Part shown: positions 19,030-28,994 of the stretch, piece by piece
How positions within the stretch are numbered: position 1 is the first letter of the stretch
Layout: each line of letters opens with the position of its first letter
NCBI GenBank assembly: GCA_023259875.1
Contig: JALRFL010000157.1
Span: 1-32,552 of the forward strand
Origin: Alphaproteobacteria bacterium
GTDB lineage: Bacteria; Pseudomonadota; Alphaproteobacteria; Puniceispirillales; UBA1172
DNA: 32,552 nucleotides
Direction: 5' to 3'
Notes under the pieces: generated by a model
What the model saw: the letters and a program-made list of their open reading frames with translations, nothing else
Told to the model about the DNA's origin: nothing
Databases searched by the model: none
Position numbers and translations under genes: made by a program

Positions 19030-20264
19030 TAGCTTCGGTAATCCGCGTTGATAATGATATATTGCTGGGTCAAATCACAGGTCCAGATCGTGGCCTGACC
19101 AGATCCGATATTGATATTGACCTGAATGGTAATCTGATCACCTTTCATATGGGCAGTGACCTCGGTTTCATCATAATCTGGTCGGCGCATCCCATTGCTG
19201 GTGATAAGAATTCCCCCAATGGAAATATCCAGTTGGTCGCGATCCACCATTTCACCGGATTTGCCAACCGCCATCACAATACGCCCCCAATTAGCATCCT
19301 CGCCAGCAATAGCGGTTTTGACCAATGGCGAATTGCCAATAGCAAAAGCAATACGACGGGCGGCGGCGTCATTTTCTGCCCCATGAACCTGAACGGTGAT
19401 AAGCTTGCTGGCCCCCTCGCCATCCTTAACAATCAAGATGGCCAGTTCTGTCATCACCTCGCGCAGAGCATGAACAAAATCTGAAAGATGCGCATCGTCT
19501 GCCGAAGTGATAGCAATGTGTTCTGCCGCGCCAGTTGCAGCCAGAATAACCGTATCGCTGGTTGAGGTATCGCCATCTACGGTGATGGCGTTAAAGCTTT
19601 CCTCATTAACGCGCACAAGCACATCTTGCAAAACCTTAGGCGGCAAATCCGCATCGGTTGCCAGAAAACCAAGCATAGTTGCCATGTCCGGCGCGATCAT
19701 CCCCGATCCTTTGGCAATGCCTGTGATGGTGATATCAGTATCCCCAATACGGGTTTTGCGGCTAGCCGCTTTGGCAAAGGTGTCGGTGGTACGAATAGCA
19801 TCGGCGGCGGCGTGCCAGTTGCTAACATCGGGGTTAGCGGCGGCAACCATCGGGGCAAGATGAGGGATGATTTTATCATCTGGCAACACCTCGCCAATCA
19901 CACCAGTGGAGGCCAGCATAATGGTCTGAGGGTCTGTGCCCATTGCGCCTGCCACAGCATCAGCACAGCGGCGCACGGCGTCATGACCTGCCGCCCCGGT
20001 AAAGGCATTGGCATTACCGGCATTGCAAAGGATAGCCGTTGCCATTCCGCCCTGATGGATCACTTGGCGGCACCAATCTACCGGCGCAGAGGCCGTGCGT
20101 GAGCGTGTCATGACCGCCCCAACCGCAACCGGATGATCAAAACACATCAGCATCAGGTCATCACGGTTTTTATATTTGATGCCGCTATGACCCGTGGCAA
20201 GACGAAGGCCGGGAACAGCCAAAAGATCAGCAGGAGAGGTGGGTGCTAATGGTGATTTCTGCAT
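19029..20264 (-). CDS. argJ: Bifunctional ornithine acetyltransferase / N-acetylglutamate synthase
   Basis: GIAKGSGMIAPDMATMLGFLATDA contains the conserved ATML cleavage/active-site region; VDGDTSTSDTVILAATGA. Confidence 0.97.
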   Translation of the reverse strand: MQKSPLAPTSPADLLAVPGLRLATGHSGIKYKNRDDLMLMCFDHPVAVGAVMTRSRTASAPVDWCRQVIHQGGMATAILCNAGNANAFTGAAGHDAVRRCADAVAGAMGTDPQTIMLASTGVIGEVLPDDKIIPHLAPMVAAANPDVSNWHAAADAIRTTDTFAKAASRKTRIGDTDITITGIAKGSGMIAPDMATMLGFLATDADLPPKVLQDVLVRVNEESFNAITVDGDTSTSDTVILAATGAAEHIAITSADDAHLSDFVHALREVMTELAILIVKDGEGASKLITVQVHGAENDAAARRIAFAIGNSPLVKTAIAGEDANWGRIVMAVGKSGEMVDRDQLDISIGGILITSNGMRRPDYDETEVTAHMKGDQITIQVNINIGSGQATIWTCDLTQQYIIINADYRS

Positions 20265-20288
20265 CGCAATCGTCCTTACAGGAGGAAA

Positions 20289-21167
20289 TTACTGTGAGGA
20301 TAACACTTGATCAAGATCAAGTCGCCGGATTTTCGCCTTTTCATAAAGCTCATCTGCGATTTGCGTGGCCAATTCTGAGGCCATCGCTTGACCAAGTTGT
20401 TCACCAATCTCTGCAAGGGGTGGCATTGGGATAACGCGGCGATCTTCGGTTTTGATCACATGCCAGCCAAAATTAGTTTGAACCGGTTTGTCCGAAACAC
20501 CCCCAACCTCAAGCGCAAAACTGGCATCAGCAAAGCTAGGCACCATATCGCCGCGCTGAAAATAGCCCAAATCACCACCATTCGGGCCAGAAGGGCCAAT
20601 GGAAAGCGTTTTTGCTAATTCCTCAAAACTTTCGCCTTCATTGAGGCGGCGGATAATATCCTTGGCTTCGGCCTCGGTGTTAACCAGAATATGTCTGGCT
20701 CGGATTTCGGTGCGGCCATCCTCGTCTGCGGCGATGTCATGATAACGCGCTTCGATCATATCATCTGTGATACGGCTCTGAACCTCAAGGTTGAGCCACG
20801 CTTCAGCCATCACTCGATCATAGGCACGCTGGGCAAGTTCTTTGATCAATGGATCATCAGCAATACCACTGCGTTGGGCCTCTGCGGCGGCCAGCCGCGT
20901 ATCAATAATATCATCAAGAATGGGGTCATAAAGCCGGTCAAACGGCTGACCTTGATATTGCTGTGGCAACTGGCTAATCAGTGCCATCACCAGATTAAGG
21001 GTAACATCATCACCATCAATAGTGGCGATAACCTTTGACATTTCTTTCCTGGCATCATCACTTTGTCCCCATCCTGACGACACCGTCATAGTCATCATGC
21101 CTACGGTCAGGGCAAAACACGCAAAGCCTGATGATATCCATCTGAATGGGAAAGAAAGGGTTGTCAT
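20289..21167 (-). CDS. Parvulin-type peptidylprolyl isomerase, exported
   Basis: Signal-like N-terminus; parvulin core EIRARHILVNTEAEAKDIIRRLNEGESFEELAKTLSIGPSGPNGGDLGYFQRGDMVPSFADASFALEVGGVSDKPVQTNFGWHVIKTEDRR. Confidence 0.93.
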   Translation of the reverse strand: MTTLSFPFRWISSGFACFALTVGMMTMTVSSGWGQSDDARKEMSKVIATIDGDDVTLNLVMALISQLPQQYQGQPFDRLYDPILDDIIDTRLAAAEAQRSGIADDPLIKELAQRAYDRVMAEAWLNLEVQSRITDDMIEARYHDIAADEDGRTEIRARHILVNTEAEAKDIIRRLNEGESFEELAKTLSIGPSGPNGGDLGYFQRGDMVPSFADASFALEVGGVSDKPVQTNFGWHVIKTEDRRVIPMPPLAEIGEQLGQAMASELATQIADELYEKAKIRRLDLDQVLSSQ

Positions 21168-21399
21168 GGAAAAGCTCCTTTAAGATATGTCGTTTGGCAT
21201 CATGCTTAGCCAATGTTCAGCCAAGCAAAAGCCACCTGACCATAATCATACCGCTAACACGCTCTGGCTTTTGTCGCAACTGTCCATCCTTTGCTTGATG
21301 ACCATCTTTGGTATCGGTGATTGACAATCGCAGGGTCTACCCCTATTGGGTTAAAGGTATTGATGCTAGGTTTTGAATCCTTATATAAGAATTAATCTG

Positions 21400-24036
21400 A
21401 TGTTTTCTTCTCTCGCAAAAGCCCTGTTCGGCACCTCAAATGATCGCCTTTTAAAAGGGATGCAGCCTCTGGTTGATACCATTAATGGTCTCGAACCGAA
21501 GATGCAGGCTCTTGATGACAACGCTTTAAGAGAGCAAACCGAGGTCTTTCGGGACCGTCTCAAAAACGGAGAAACCCTAGACGCTATTCTGCCAGAGGCC
21601 TTTGCCGCAGTAAGAGAGGCGGCAACGCGTACCATTGGCCAACGGCATTTTGATGTTCAGCTGATGGGCGGCGTGGTTCTGCATGACGGCAAAATCACCG
21701 AAATGAAAACAGGTGAGGGTAAAACGCTGGTGGCGACATTAGCGGCCTATTTGAACGCTTTGCCGGGCAAAGGCGTTCATGTGGTTACCGTGAATGACTA
21801 TCTGGCGGAACGCGATAGCACCTGGATGGGGCAAATCTATGAGTTTCTTGGCCTTACCGTGGGCTGTATTAAAGCTGGGCTAAATGATGATGAACGCCGC
21901 GCTGCCTATGCCGCGGATGTCACCTATGCTACCAATAATGAGATCGGTTTTGATTATCTGCGCGACAATATGAAATTTCGTCTCGAAGATATGGTTCAGC
22001 GTGATCCCTATTTCGCGATTGTTGATGAAGTGGACTCAATCCTCATTGACGAAGCGCGCACGCCGCTTGTTATTTCTGGTCAGGCTGAAACCTCATCAGA
22101 CCTTTATGTTGCGGTTAATAAACTGATCCCTCTGCTTAAAGCAGAAGATTTTGATCTGGATGAAAAACAGCGCAACATTACTCTGACGGATAGCGGGACT
22201 GAACATGTTGAACATATTCTGACAGAGGCCGGGCTTATCACATCAGGCTCTCTCTTTGATGCTGAGAATATTGCCCTTTTGCACCATATCAATATGGGGC
22301 TTCGGGCACATCATTTGTTTCAGCGCGATACTCATTACATGGTGCGCCAACAAAAAATCCTAATCATTGATGAGTTCACTGGCCGGGCAATGGATGGCCG
22401 CCGATTTAGTGATGGTCTTCATCAGGCGCTTGAGGCCAAAGAAGGCGTTGAGGTGATGCCTGAAAACCAAACGCTGGCCTCAATTACATATCAGAATTTG
22501 TTCCGGCTTTACGCCAAGCTTTCTGGGATGACGGGAACAGCCATGACCGAGGCAGGCGAGTTTTCGGAAATCTATAATCTTTCGGTCGTTGCCATCCCAA
22601 CCAATAAAACCGTGACCAGAACAGATCACCATGATGAGGTTTATCGCAGCAGTGAAGAACGCGATCAATCGGTGATCGCACAAATTGTTGATTGCCGTGA
22701 TCGGGGTCAACCGGTGCTAGTTGGCACGGTGAGCATTGAAAAATCAGAATTGCTATCAGCAGAATTAAAAAAACTGAATATTCCACATCAGGTGCTAAAC
22801 GCCAAATTTCATGAACAAGAAGCCAAAATCATTGCAGATGCTGGCGTCCCCGGAAGCGTGACGATTGCCACCAATATGGCTGGGCGCGGAACAGATATTC
22901 AGCTTGGCGGTAATCTTGACGCAAGGCTTGCCGAAGCTGAAGGGGATAAAGCCGCCCAAAAAGCAATCACCAAAGAGGTCGAAGAGGCCAAAGCTAAGGC
23001 ACTGGCTGCTGGTGGACTTTATGTCATTGGCACGGAACGCCACGAATCCCGGCGTATCGATAACCAGTTACGAGGACGCTCAGGGCGACAAGGTGACCCC
23101 GGGGCGTCAAAGTTCTTTCTTTCGCTCCAAGATGACTTGATGCGTATCTTTGGCTCTGAACGCTTGGATTCTATTTTGGGGCGTTTGGGGTTAGAAAAAG
23201 GTGAGGCCATTATCCATCCATGGATTAACAAGGCGATTGAAAAAGCACAGTCCAAGGTTGAAGCCAGAAACTTTGAGATCAGGAAACAACTTCTCAAATT
23301 TGACGATGTCATGAATGATCAGCGCAAGGTGATCTTTGAACAACGGCGTGAAATCATGGACGCTGATGATGTTGCCGAAACCATTCAGGATATGCGCCAA
23401 GATGTCATTGCGGATGTGATGAGCGAGGCCATTCCAGCAGGCACTTATCACGATAGCTGGAACGCAGAGAGTCTGAAAGAGGGTGCGGCGCGTTATCTGG
23501 GGCTTGATGTTCCTGCTGATGAGTGGATGGCCGAAGACGGCATGGATCATGATGCCATTTTGGAACGGATCACAAAAATGGCAGATCACCGTCAGGCAGA
23601 AAAAACCGCTTCCGTAGGACCGGAAATTATGCGCCGCGCGGAAAAATCACTCTTGCTTCAGGTGCTAGACCAAACGTGGAAAGAACATCTTCTTGCCCTT
23701 GATCAAATGAAGCAGAGCATTTCGTTAAGGGCTTATGCCCAGAAAAATCCGCTTGATGAATATAAGCGTGAGGCGTTTATGCTGTTTCAGCATATGCTGG
23801 ATAACCTAAGACGCACCATCACCTCGGTGATGGCTCATATCACTTTCCGTCAAGCGGATGAAGGGACAGAGGGCAATCAAAACGGGGGTCAGCCTGCGGA
23901 TACCTCATCAGGGGCTGGGGACAGCCAAGCAAAGCGTGCGGCATTGGCCAATGCGTTATCCCAAAAAACCCCTCGTAATGCGCCTTGCCCATGCGGATCA
24001 GGCAAGAAATTCAAGCATTGCCACGGTGCGCTTTAA
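21400..24036 (+). CDS. secA: Preprotein translocase ATPase subunit SecA
   Basis: [59 protein letters not shown]-like motif, C-terminal zinc motif [14 protein letters not shown]. Confidence 0.98.
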   Translation: MFSSLAKALFGTSNDRLLKGMQPLVDTINGLEPKMQALDDNALREQTEVFRDRLKNGETLDAILPEAFAAVREAATRTIGQRHFDVQLMGGVVLHDGKITEMKTGEGKTLVATLAAYLNALPGKGVHVVTVNDYLAERDSTWMGQIYEFLGLTVGCIKAGLNDDERRAAYAADVTYATNNEIGFDYLRDNMKFRLEDMVQRDPYFAIVDEVDSILIDEARTPLVISGQAETSSDLYVAVNKLIPLLKAEDFDLDEKQRNITLTDSGTEHVEHILTEAGLITSGSLFDAENIALLHHINMGLRAHHLFQRDTHYMVRQQKILIIDEFTGRAMDGRRFSDGLHQALEAKEGVEVMPENQTLASITYQNLFRLYAKLSGMTGTAMTEAGEFSEIYNLSVVAIPTNKTVTRTDHHDEVYRSSEERDQSVIAQIVDCRDRGQPVLVGTVSIEKSELLSAELKKLNIPHQVLNAKFHEQEAKIIADAGVPGSVTIATNMAGRGTDIQLGGNLDARLAEAEGDKAAQKAITKEVEEAKAKALAAGGLYVIGTERHESRRIDNQLRGRSGRQGDPGASKFFLSLQDDLMRIFGSERLDSILGRLGLEKGEAIIHPWINKAIEKAQSKVEARNFEIRKQLLKFDDVMNDQRKVIFEQRREIMDADDVAETIQDMRQDVIADVMSEAIPAGTYHDSWNAESLKEGAARYLGLDVPADEWMAEDGMDHDAILERITKMADHRQAEKTASVGPEIMRRAEKSLLLQVLDQTWKEHLLALDQMKQSISLRAYAQKNPLDEYKREAFMLFQHMLDNLRRTITSVMAHITFRQADEGTEGNQNGGQPADTSSGAGDSQAKRAALANALSQKTPRNAPCPCGSGKKFKHCHGAL

Positions 24037-24127
24037 GGTTGATGTTGGGGTTTTCTATCGTGGCTTCTGGCCACTTAACTTGGTAAATCCTCTTGAAACT
24101 GGTGAGCAGGCTAAATATATATCTGGC

Positions 24128-24601
24128 ATGATCAATTTTACCTTGCGATGTGGAAAAGGGCATGAGTTTGAGGCATGGTTTGGCTCCTCTGCCGAATATG
24201 ACCGCCAGTTAGCGGCAGGTCTGATTTCTTGCGCGTTATGCGATGATACCTCTATCACCAAGGGCTTGATGGCCCCTAATCTGGGGGTCAAAGGCAACAA
24301 GAAACGCGATATCGCCCCATCACCAAATCGTAAAAATGAGGTCGCGGCCCCCACGATTAATCAGCAAGACATGGCAGAAAAAACTGCCGAGCTAATGGCA
24401 CAGATGCGAGCCTTAAAAAAACAGGTTGAATCGAGTTTTGATAATGTTGGTGATGCCTTTGCCGAAACCGCCAGACGCATTCATCATGGGGATGAAGAAG
24501 ATCGCGGCATTTACGGAAATGCCAGCAAAGAAGATGTGGAAGACCTGTTGGATGAAGGCATCACGGTATTTCCACTCCCCAATTTGCCCAAAGACCATTA
24601 G
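24128..24601 (+). CDS. DUF1178 family protein
   Basis: MINFTLRCGKGHEFEAWFGSSAEYDRQLAAGLISCALCDDTSITKGLMAPNLGV with zinc-ribbon-like CxxxH...CxxC. The ORF-track start (23858) lies inside secA and is not the real start. Confidence 0.88.
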   Translation: MINFTLRCGKGHEFEAWFGSSAEYDRQLAAGLISCALCDDTSITKGLMAPNLGVKGNKKRDIAPSPNRKNEVAAPTINQQDMAEKTAELMAQMRALKKQVESSFDNVGDAFAETARRIHHGDEEDRGIYGNASKEDVEDLLDEGITVFPLPNLPKDH

Positions 24602-24622
24602 AGCCGTGTGATCAGGGCTAAA

Positions 24623-25402
24623 TTATATGTCCTGATGAATTAAGCCGGCCGCCGCGTAATTAATAATTGGCGGCCCACCAAGGGCAAAACCCTCTCTTAT
24701 GCTTGGCCTAATGCCTGTGATATCATCAAGATGTATCCCTGCCGCCTTTGCTTCGGCGCGCAAGGTTTGGGGTGAAACAAACTTAGACGCCTCATGGGTT
24801 CCCGGCGGCGCCAGCCGCAACAGATACTCAGCGGCATATTTTGCCAAAGCGGTTGCTATCACATTGCGGCTGATGGTGGTGATTACCGCAATCGCTGGCA
24901 ATTTTCCGCCTCTGCCTAGCGCCGCCATGGCGGATAAAAATGCCACCCTATCAGAAACATGTTCAATCACCTCGGATGCGATCACCAGATCATATCCTGT
25001 GCCTTCTGCGGCAAGTTGTTCGGCACTAGTATGAAGATACCGAATATCAAGCCCCATGCTATGAGCATGATCCTTGGCCGCGGCAATGGCCACTGTGCTC
25101 ATATCAATGCCGGTAACCTCGGCGCCAAGTCTAGCCAGAGGTTCAGCCAGCAATCCCCCACCACAGCCGATATCAACCGCTTTGATGCCCGAAAGCGGTA
25201 GCGCCGCAGATGGAGTTGAGTGGGTATTTCCCCGAAAACGGGCGATATGTTGGCGAATATAGCGAACCCGTGTCGGGGTCAGACGATGCAAGGCGCGAAA
25301 AGTGCCTTGTTCATCCCACCAATCGCCACCGATGGTATCAAAATGCCGAATTTCTTCGCTATCTGTTGTCTGATCAGCGTAATTTTTTTTCGCATTTTCC
25401 AT
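24623..25402 (-). CDS. ubiG: Bifunctional 2-polyprenyl-6-hydroxyphenol methylase / 3-demethylubiquinol 3-O-methyltransferase
   Basis: HFDTIGGDWWDEQGTFRALHRLTPTRVRYIRQHI, VDIGCGGGLLAEPLARLGAEVTGIDMS, LVIASEVIEHVSDRVAFL, GTHEASKFVSPQTLRAEAKAAG. Confidence 0.95.
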   Translation of the reverse strand: MENAKKNYADQTTDSEEIRHFDTIGGDWWDEQGTFRALHRLTPTRVRYIRQHIARFRGNTHSTPSAALPLSGIKAVDIGCGGGLLAEPLARLGAEVTGIDMSTVAIAAAKDHAHSMGLDIRYLHTSAEQLAAEGTGYDLVIASEVIEHVSDRVAFLSAMAALGRGGKLPAIAVITTISRNVIATALAKYAAEYLLRLAPPGTHEASKFVSPQTLRAEAKAAGIHLDDITGIRPSIREGFALGGPPIINYAAAGLIHQDI

Positions 25403-25527
25403 AGCTTTTGAAACCCTTGCTTGCCGTAGATGGCGTTTCCGTCTATTGAAAAGCAGAAATATCACCTAAATAGGCAGATATCATCAGCCCGAGCGTATCA
25501 CGGGCGTTTCGTCGAGGTTATATCAAG

Positions 25528-26748
25528 ATGGCACGAATTGTACAGAAATTTGGCGGCACTTCCGTAGGCACGGTTGAGCGCATTAAAATTGTGGCTGAAA
25601 AAGTAAAGGCCACGGTGGAACAAGGCCATCAAGTGGCGGTGGTGGTATCCGCCATGGCAGGAACAACAAATCAGCTTGTCGCATGGACAAAAGAATGCGG
25701 CATTCTTCACGATGCGCGTGAATATGACACGGTGGTGGCGGCAGGTGAGCAAATCACCGTTGGTTTGCTGGCTATTGCCTTACAGAATATTGGGGTTGAT
25801 GCGCGGTCATGGCTTGGGTGGCAGGTACCTATCTATTCAGATGATACCCATGGCTCAGCACGGATTGAGAGGATTGAAACGGAAAACCTCATAGCCCGTC
25901 TAGAACAAGGCCAAGTTGCCGTTGTAGCCGGGTTTCAAGGGGTAGGCCCAAATCAACGCATTTCCACACTTGGCCGAGGCGGCTCGGATACTTCTGCGGT
26001 GGCTCTTGCCGCGGCTTTAGACGCGGACCGCTGTGATATTTTGACCGATGTTGATGGGGTCTATACTTGTGATCCCAGAGTTGTCCCCAAGGCCCGCAAG
26101 TTGGATGTTATTACTTTTGAAGAGATGCTGGAATTGGCATCAGGCGGGGCAAAAGTGTTGCAAACAAGGTCTGTGGCGATGGCGATGCGCCATGGTGTTA
26201 AGCTTCAGGTGTTGTCGAGTTTTGAAGACCTTCCCGGGACCATGGTTATTGAGGAGAAGCCAGATATGGAAAAAAATAAAGTCAATGGTATTGCCTTCAG
26301 CGTTGACGAAGCCAAGGTGACATTGGTGGCTATTGAAGATGCCCCGGGTGTTGCGGCAACATTGTTTGGCGCATTGGCAGATGCCAATATCAATGTGGAT
26401 ATGATTGTTCAAACTGCCGCAAGCGCGCCGGGGAAAACGGATATCACTTTTTCTGTTCCTGGAAGTGAATTGGAACGAAGCCAAAAGGTCATTGCTGATA
26501 TTGGTGATGCCTTGCGGTATCAGGATATCATCACCTCGGCAGATGTATGTAAGGTGTCGGTTGTTGGGGTGGCTATGCGAAGCCAGCCTGGGGTCGCTAA
26601 AACTATGTTCGCCACCCTCGCCGAAAAAGGCATAAATATTGAGGTTATCTCCACCTCAGAGATTAAAATTAGTGTTCTCATTGCCTCGGCCTATAAGGAA
26701 CTGGCGGTGCGAAGCTTGCACACAGCGTTTGGTCTTGATGTGGATTGA
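25528..26748 (+). CDS. lysC: Aspartate kinase
   Basis: MARIVQKFGGTSVGTVERIK; FQGVGPNQRISTLGRGGSDTSAVALAAAL; C-terminal ACT domains. Confidence 0.97.
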   Translation: MARIVQKFGGTSVGTVERIKIVAEKVKATVEQGHQVAVVVSAMAGTTNQLVAWTKECGILHDAREYDTVVAAGEQITVGLLAIALQNIGVDARSWLGWQVPIYSDDTHGSARIERIETENLIARLEQGQVAVVAGFQGVGPNQRISTLGRGGSDTSAVALAAALDADRCDILTDVDGVYTCDPRVVPKARKLDVITFEEMLELASGGAKVLQTRSVAMAMRHGVKLQVLSSFEDLPGTMVIEEKPDMEKNKVNGIAFSVDEAKVTLVAIEDAPGVAATLFGALADANINVDMIVQTAASAPGKTDITFSVPGSELERSQKVIADIGDALRYQDIITSADVCKVSVVGVAMRSQPGVAKTMFATLAEKGINIEVISTSEIKISVLIASAYKELAVRSLHTAFGLDVD

Positions 26749-26848
26749 TGTTTATCACTAAATTTGGCCACGACTTGACCAAGAGGATAAGTTTGACCTT
26801 TGCCGCATAAATCGTTAATTTAACGGCGATTAGGGGAGATGGTGTTAG

Positions 26849-27772
26849 ATGAGTGAGAATGTTCCTGCCACAAGCCAATTTGCTCGTATTGGCGACGAGC
26901 TAAGGGTGTCGCGTGAAAAAGCAGGTCTCAGTCTTGAGGATGTTTCTTCTCAGTTACGGATTTCTGTTCGTCATCTTGAACATATTGAAACGGGCGATCG
27001 TGACCGTTTGCCCGGAACAACCTATTTGCTTGGCTTTGTCAGGTCTTATGCCAAATTGTTAAAACTTAACGCGGATGATCTGTGTCATCAGATCATGGAG
27101 GCTTTAGACGAATCCGACCTTAAGCCGGAATTCCATGTGGTCGGCGGCGGTGTTCAGAAGCCAGATTATCGCGCGCGTTATGTCATGATAGGCGTGGTTG
27201 TTGTGATCCTAGCTTACATGGGGTGGTATCTGTTGCGTAGTGAGACGATTTCCACTTCTGGATTTTTATCCGTAGAAGAAAGCACACAAACCAACCCATC
27301 GGACCCAACGTTGTCATCAGACACCGATGAGGTCACTGAAGGGGTAACCATCATCCCCGAACCTTTGCCTGAAACGGTGCCTGAAACAGTGGCAGAAACC
27401 GCAACACAAGACCCTGCAGAAACCACGGCAAAGGTTTCGGAAACCGCAAATGAAAGCGCCGCCGAAAGCGCGACTTCGGCTTCTGTTGACGCAACGGTTA
27501 GTGACGCTAAGCCGTCTCAGATGGTGATCAAGGCCACTAGCAGCACTTGGGTTGAACTCAAGACAGAAGCAGAGGAAACCGTCGTGGCCAAATTGTTATT
27601 GGTTGACGAGATGATCACCATTCCTAATGATGGCGTCTATACCCTAACAACAGGGAACGCCGGAGGGCTTCTGATTGGTTATCAGGGGGATGATGCCTCA
27701 TGGAAATCCCTAGGCAATAACGGCGACATTCTTCAAATGAAGGCTATTGATCAATCTCTTTTAGAAGATTAG
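26849..27772 (+). CDS. RodZ-like protein: HTH domain, TM helix, C-terminal DUF4115
   Basis: HTH region (IGDELRVSREKAGLSLEDVSSQLRISVRHLEHIETGDRDRLPGTTYLLGFVRSYAKLL), one TM segment (YVMIGVVVVILAYMGWYLL), repetitive linker, DUF4115-like C-terminus. Followed by ispG-hisS, as in E. coli rodZ-ispG-hisS. Confidence 0.88.
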   Translation: MSENVPATSQFARIGDELRVSREKAGLSLEDVSSQLRISVRHLEHIETGDRDRLPGTTYLLGFVRSYAKLLKLNADDLCHQIMEALDESDLKPEFHVVGGGVQKPDYRARYVMIGVVVVILAYMGWYLLRSETISTSGFLSVEESTQTNPSDPTLSSDTDEVTEGVTIIPEPLPETVPETVAETATQDPAETTAKVSETANESAAESATSASVDATVSDAKPSQMVIKATSSTWVELKTEAEETVVAKLLLVDEMITIPNDGVYTLTTGNAGGLLIGYQGDDASWKSLGNNGDILQMKAIDQSLLED

Positions 27773-27789
27773 TTGCCAGAATGCTGTGT

Positions 27790-27822
27790 CTTCATCAGAC
27801 AGGCAATCGCCTGATGATGAAG
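27790..27822 (+). repeat. Hairpin-forming inverted repeat in the rodZ-ispG gap
   Basis: CTTCATCA-GA-CAGGC-AATC-GCCTG-A-TGATGAAG: 8 + 5 bp of stem around a small internal loop, 4-nt loop. No downstream T-tract, so not a canonical intrinsic terminator. Confidence 0.7.
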
Positions 27823-27854
27823 TTAGGCATGGCTAGCATCGGAAAGACAGACAG

Positions 27855-28979
27855 ATGACAAATTATCGCCCTTATCGCGATATCCAACGCCGCAAATCAC
27901 GCCAAATTATGGTAGGTGATGTGCCAGTTGGTGGTGATGCCCCAATATCTGTCCAGACGATGACCAACACATCTACGGCGGATGTGGTGGCAACACTGAA
28001 ACAAATCCGAAGGGCAGCTGATGCTGGCGCAGATTTGGTCAGAGTGTCTTGCCCAGATGAAGATAGCACTGCCGCGCTCAAAACCATTACCAAAGAAAGC
28101 CCGGTTCCTATTATCGCAGATATTCATTTTCATTACCGCCGCGCAATTGAAGCCGCCAAAGCAGGGGCCGCGTGTCTTAGAATTAATCCCGGTAATATTG
28201 GATCCGCTGATCGGGTATCCGAAGTGGTACGCGCCGCGCGTGATCATGGCTGTTCTATGCGCATAGGGGTTAATGGCGGCTCATTGGAAAGAAATCTTCT
28301 TGAAAAATACGGTGAGCCTTGTCCAGATGCGTTGGTGGAATCTGCGCTTTATCATGCCAGCCTGTTGCAAGAGCATGATTTTCACGAGTTCAAGATTTCC
28401 GTTAAAGCATCAGATGTGTTTCTTGCTGTGGCCGCTTATCATGGCTTGGCTGATGCCATAGACTGTCCGCTTCATATTGGCATCACCGAGGCAGGGGGCT
28501 TGCGTTCCGGGACGGTGAAATCTGCTATTGGTCTGGGCAATTTGCTGTGGGCTGGAATTGGTGACACCTTGCGGGTATCGCTGTCCGCCGACCCGGTTGA
28601 AGAGGTTAAGGTGGGATTTGAATTGCTCAAATCCCTTGGCCTGCGGCATCGCGGCGTGACGGTAATCTCTTGTCCGTCTTGTTCGCGCCAGCAATTTGAT
28701 GTGATTGAAAGCGTTCGTCAAATTGAAGACCGGCTGGAACATATCAATGAGGCGATTACCGTGTCCATCATTGGCTGTGTTGTGAATGGCCCGGGTGAGG
28801 CAAGGATGACGGATATCGGGCTTACTGGTGGTGGCAAAGATACGCATCAGATTTATATCTCTGGCGTTGCTAATCACAGACTCCAAAACGGTGATCTGGT
28901 GGATCATGTCGTCACATTGGTTGAAGAACGGGCCGCGCTTCTGCTAAAGCAACGCGAAGAACAAGAAAAGAAAAACTAG
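27855..28979 (+). CDS. ispG: 4-hydroxy-3-methylbut-2-enyl-diphosphate synthase
   Basis: [73 protein letters not shown] motifs. Confidence 0.97.
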   Translation: MTNYRPYRDIQRRKSRQIMVGDVPVGGDAPISVQTMTNTSTADVVATLKQIRRAADAGADLVRVSCPDEDSTAALKTITKESPVPIIADIHFHYRRAIEAAKAGAACLRINPGNIGSADRVSEVVRAARDHGCSMRIGVNGGSLERNLLEKYGEPCPDALVESALYHASLLQEHDFHEFKISVKASDVFLAVAAYHGLADAIDCPLHIGITEAGGLRSGTVKSAIGLGNLLWAGIGDTLRVSLSADPVEEVKVGFELLKSLGLRHRGVTVISCPSCSRQQFDVIESVRQIEDRLEHINEAITVSIIGCVVNGPGEARMTDIGLTGGGKDTHQIYISGVANHRLQNGDLVDHVVTLVEERAALLLKQREEQEKKN

Positions 28980-28994
28980 GAAAGGCAGAGGCGC

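Noticed and set aside
19062-20102. Several plus-strand ORFs opposite argJ (140, 118, 158 aa)
   Set aside because: All lie opposite the clearly coding argJ frame; overlapping shadow ORFs without recognisable motifs.
21321-21350. TTGACA-N17-TATTGG as a secA promoter
   Set aside because: The -35 is good but the -10 is a poor match; too weak to list as a feature.
23858-24127. ORF-track extension of the DUF1178 gene into the 3' end of secA
   Set aside because: It simply lacks an in-frame stop. The residues before MINFTLRC do not look like part of the family, and the ATG at 24128 gives the expected N-terminus.
26815-26834. Possible CtrA-type site (TTAA-N7-TTAA) before the RodZ-like gene
   Set aside because: The second half-site does not match at the required spacing (TTAACGGCGATTAG gives N6 and TTAG).
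28410-28907. 165-aa antisense ORF opposite ispG
   Set aside because: Lies fully opposite a well-supported conserved gene and shows no domain-like sequence. Typical shadow ORF.
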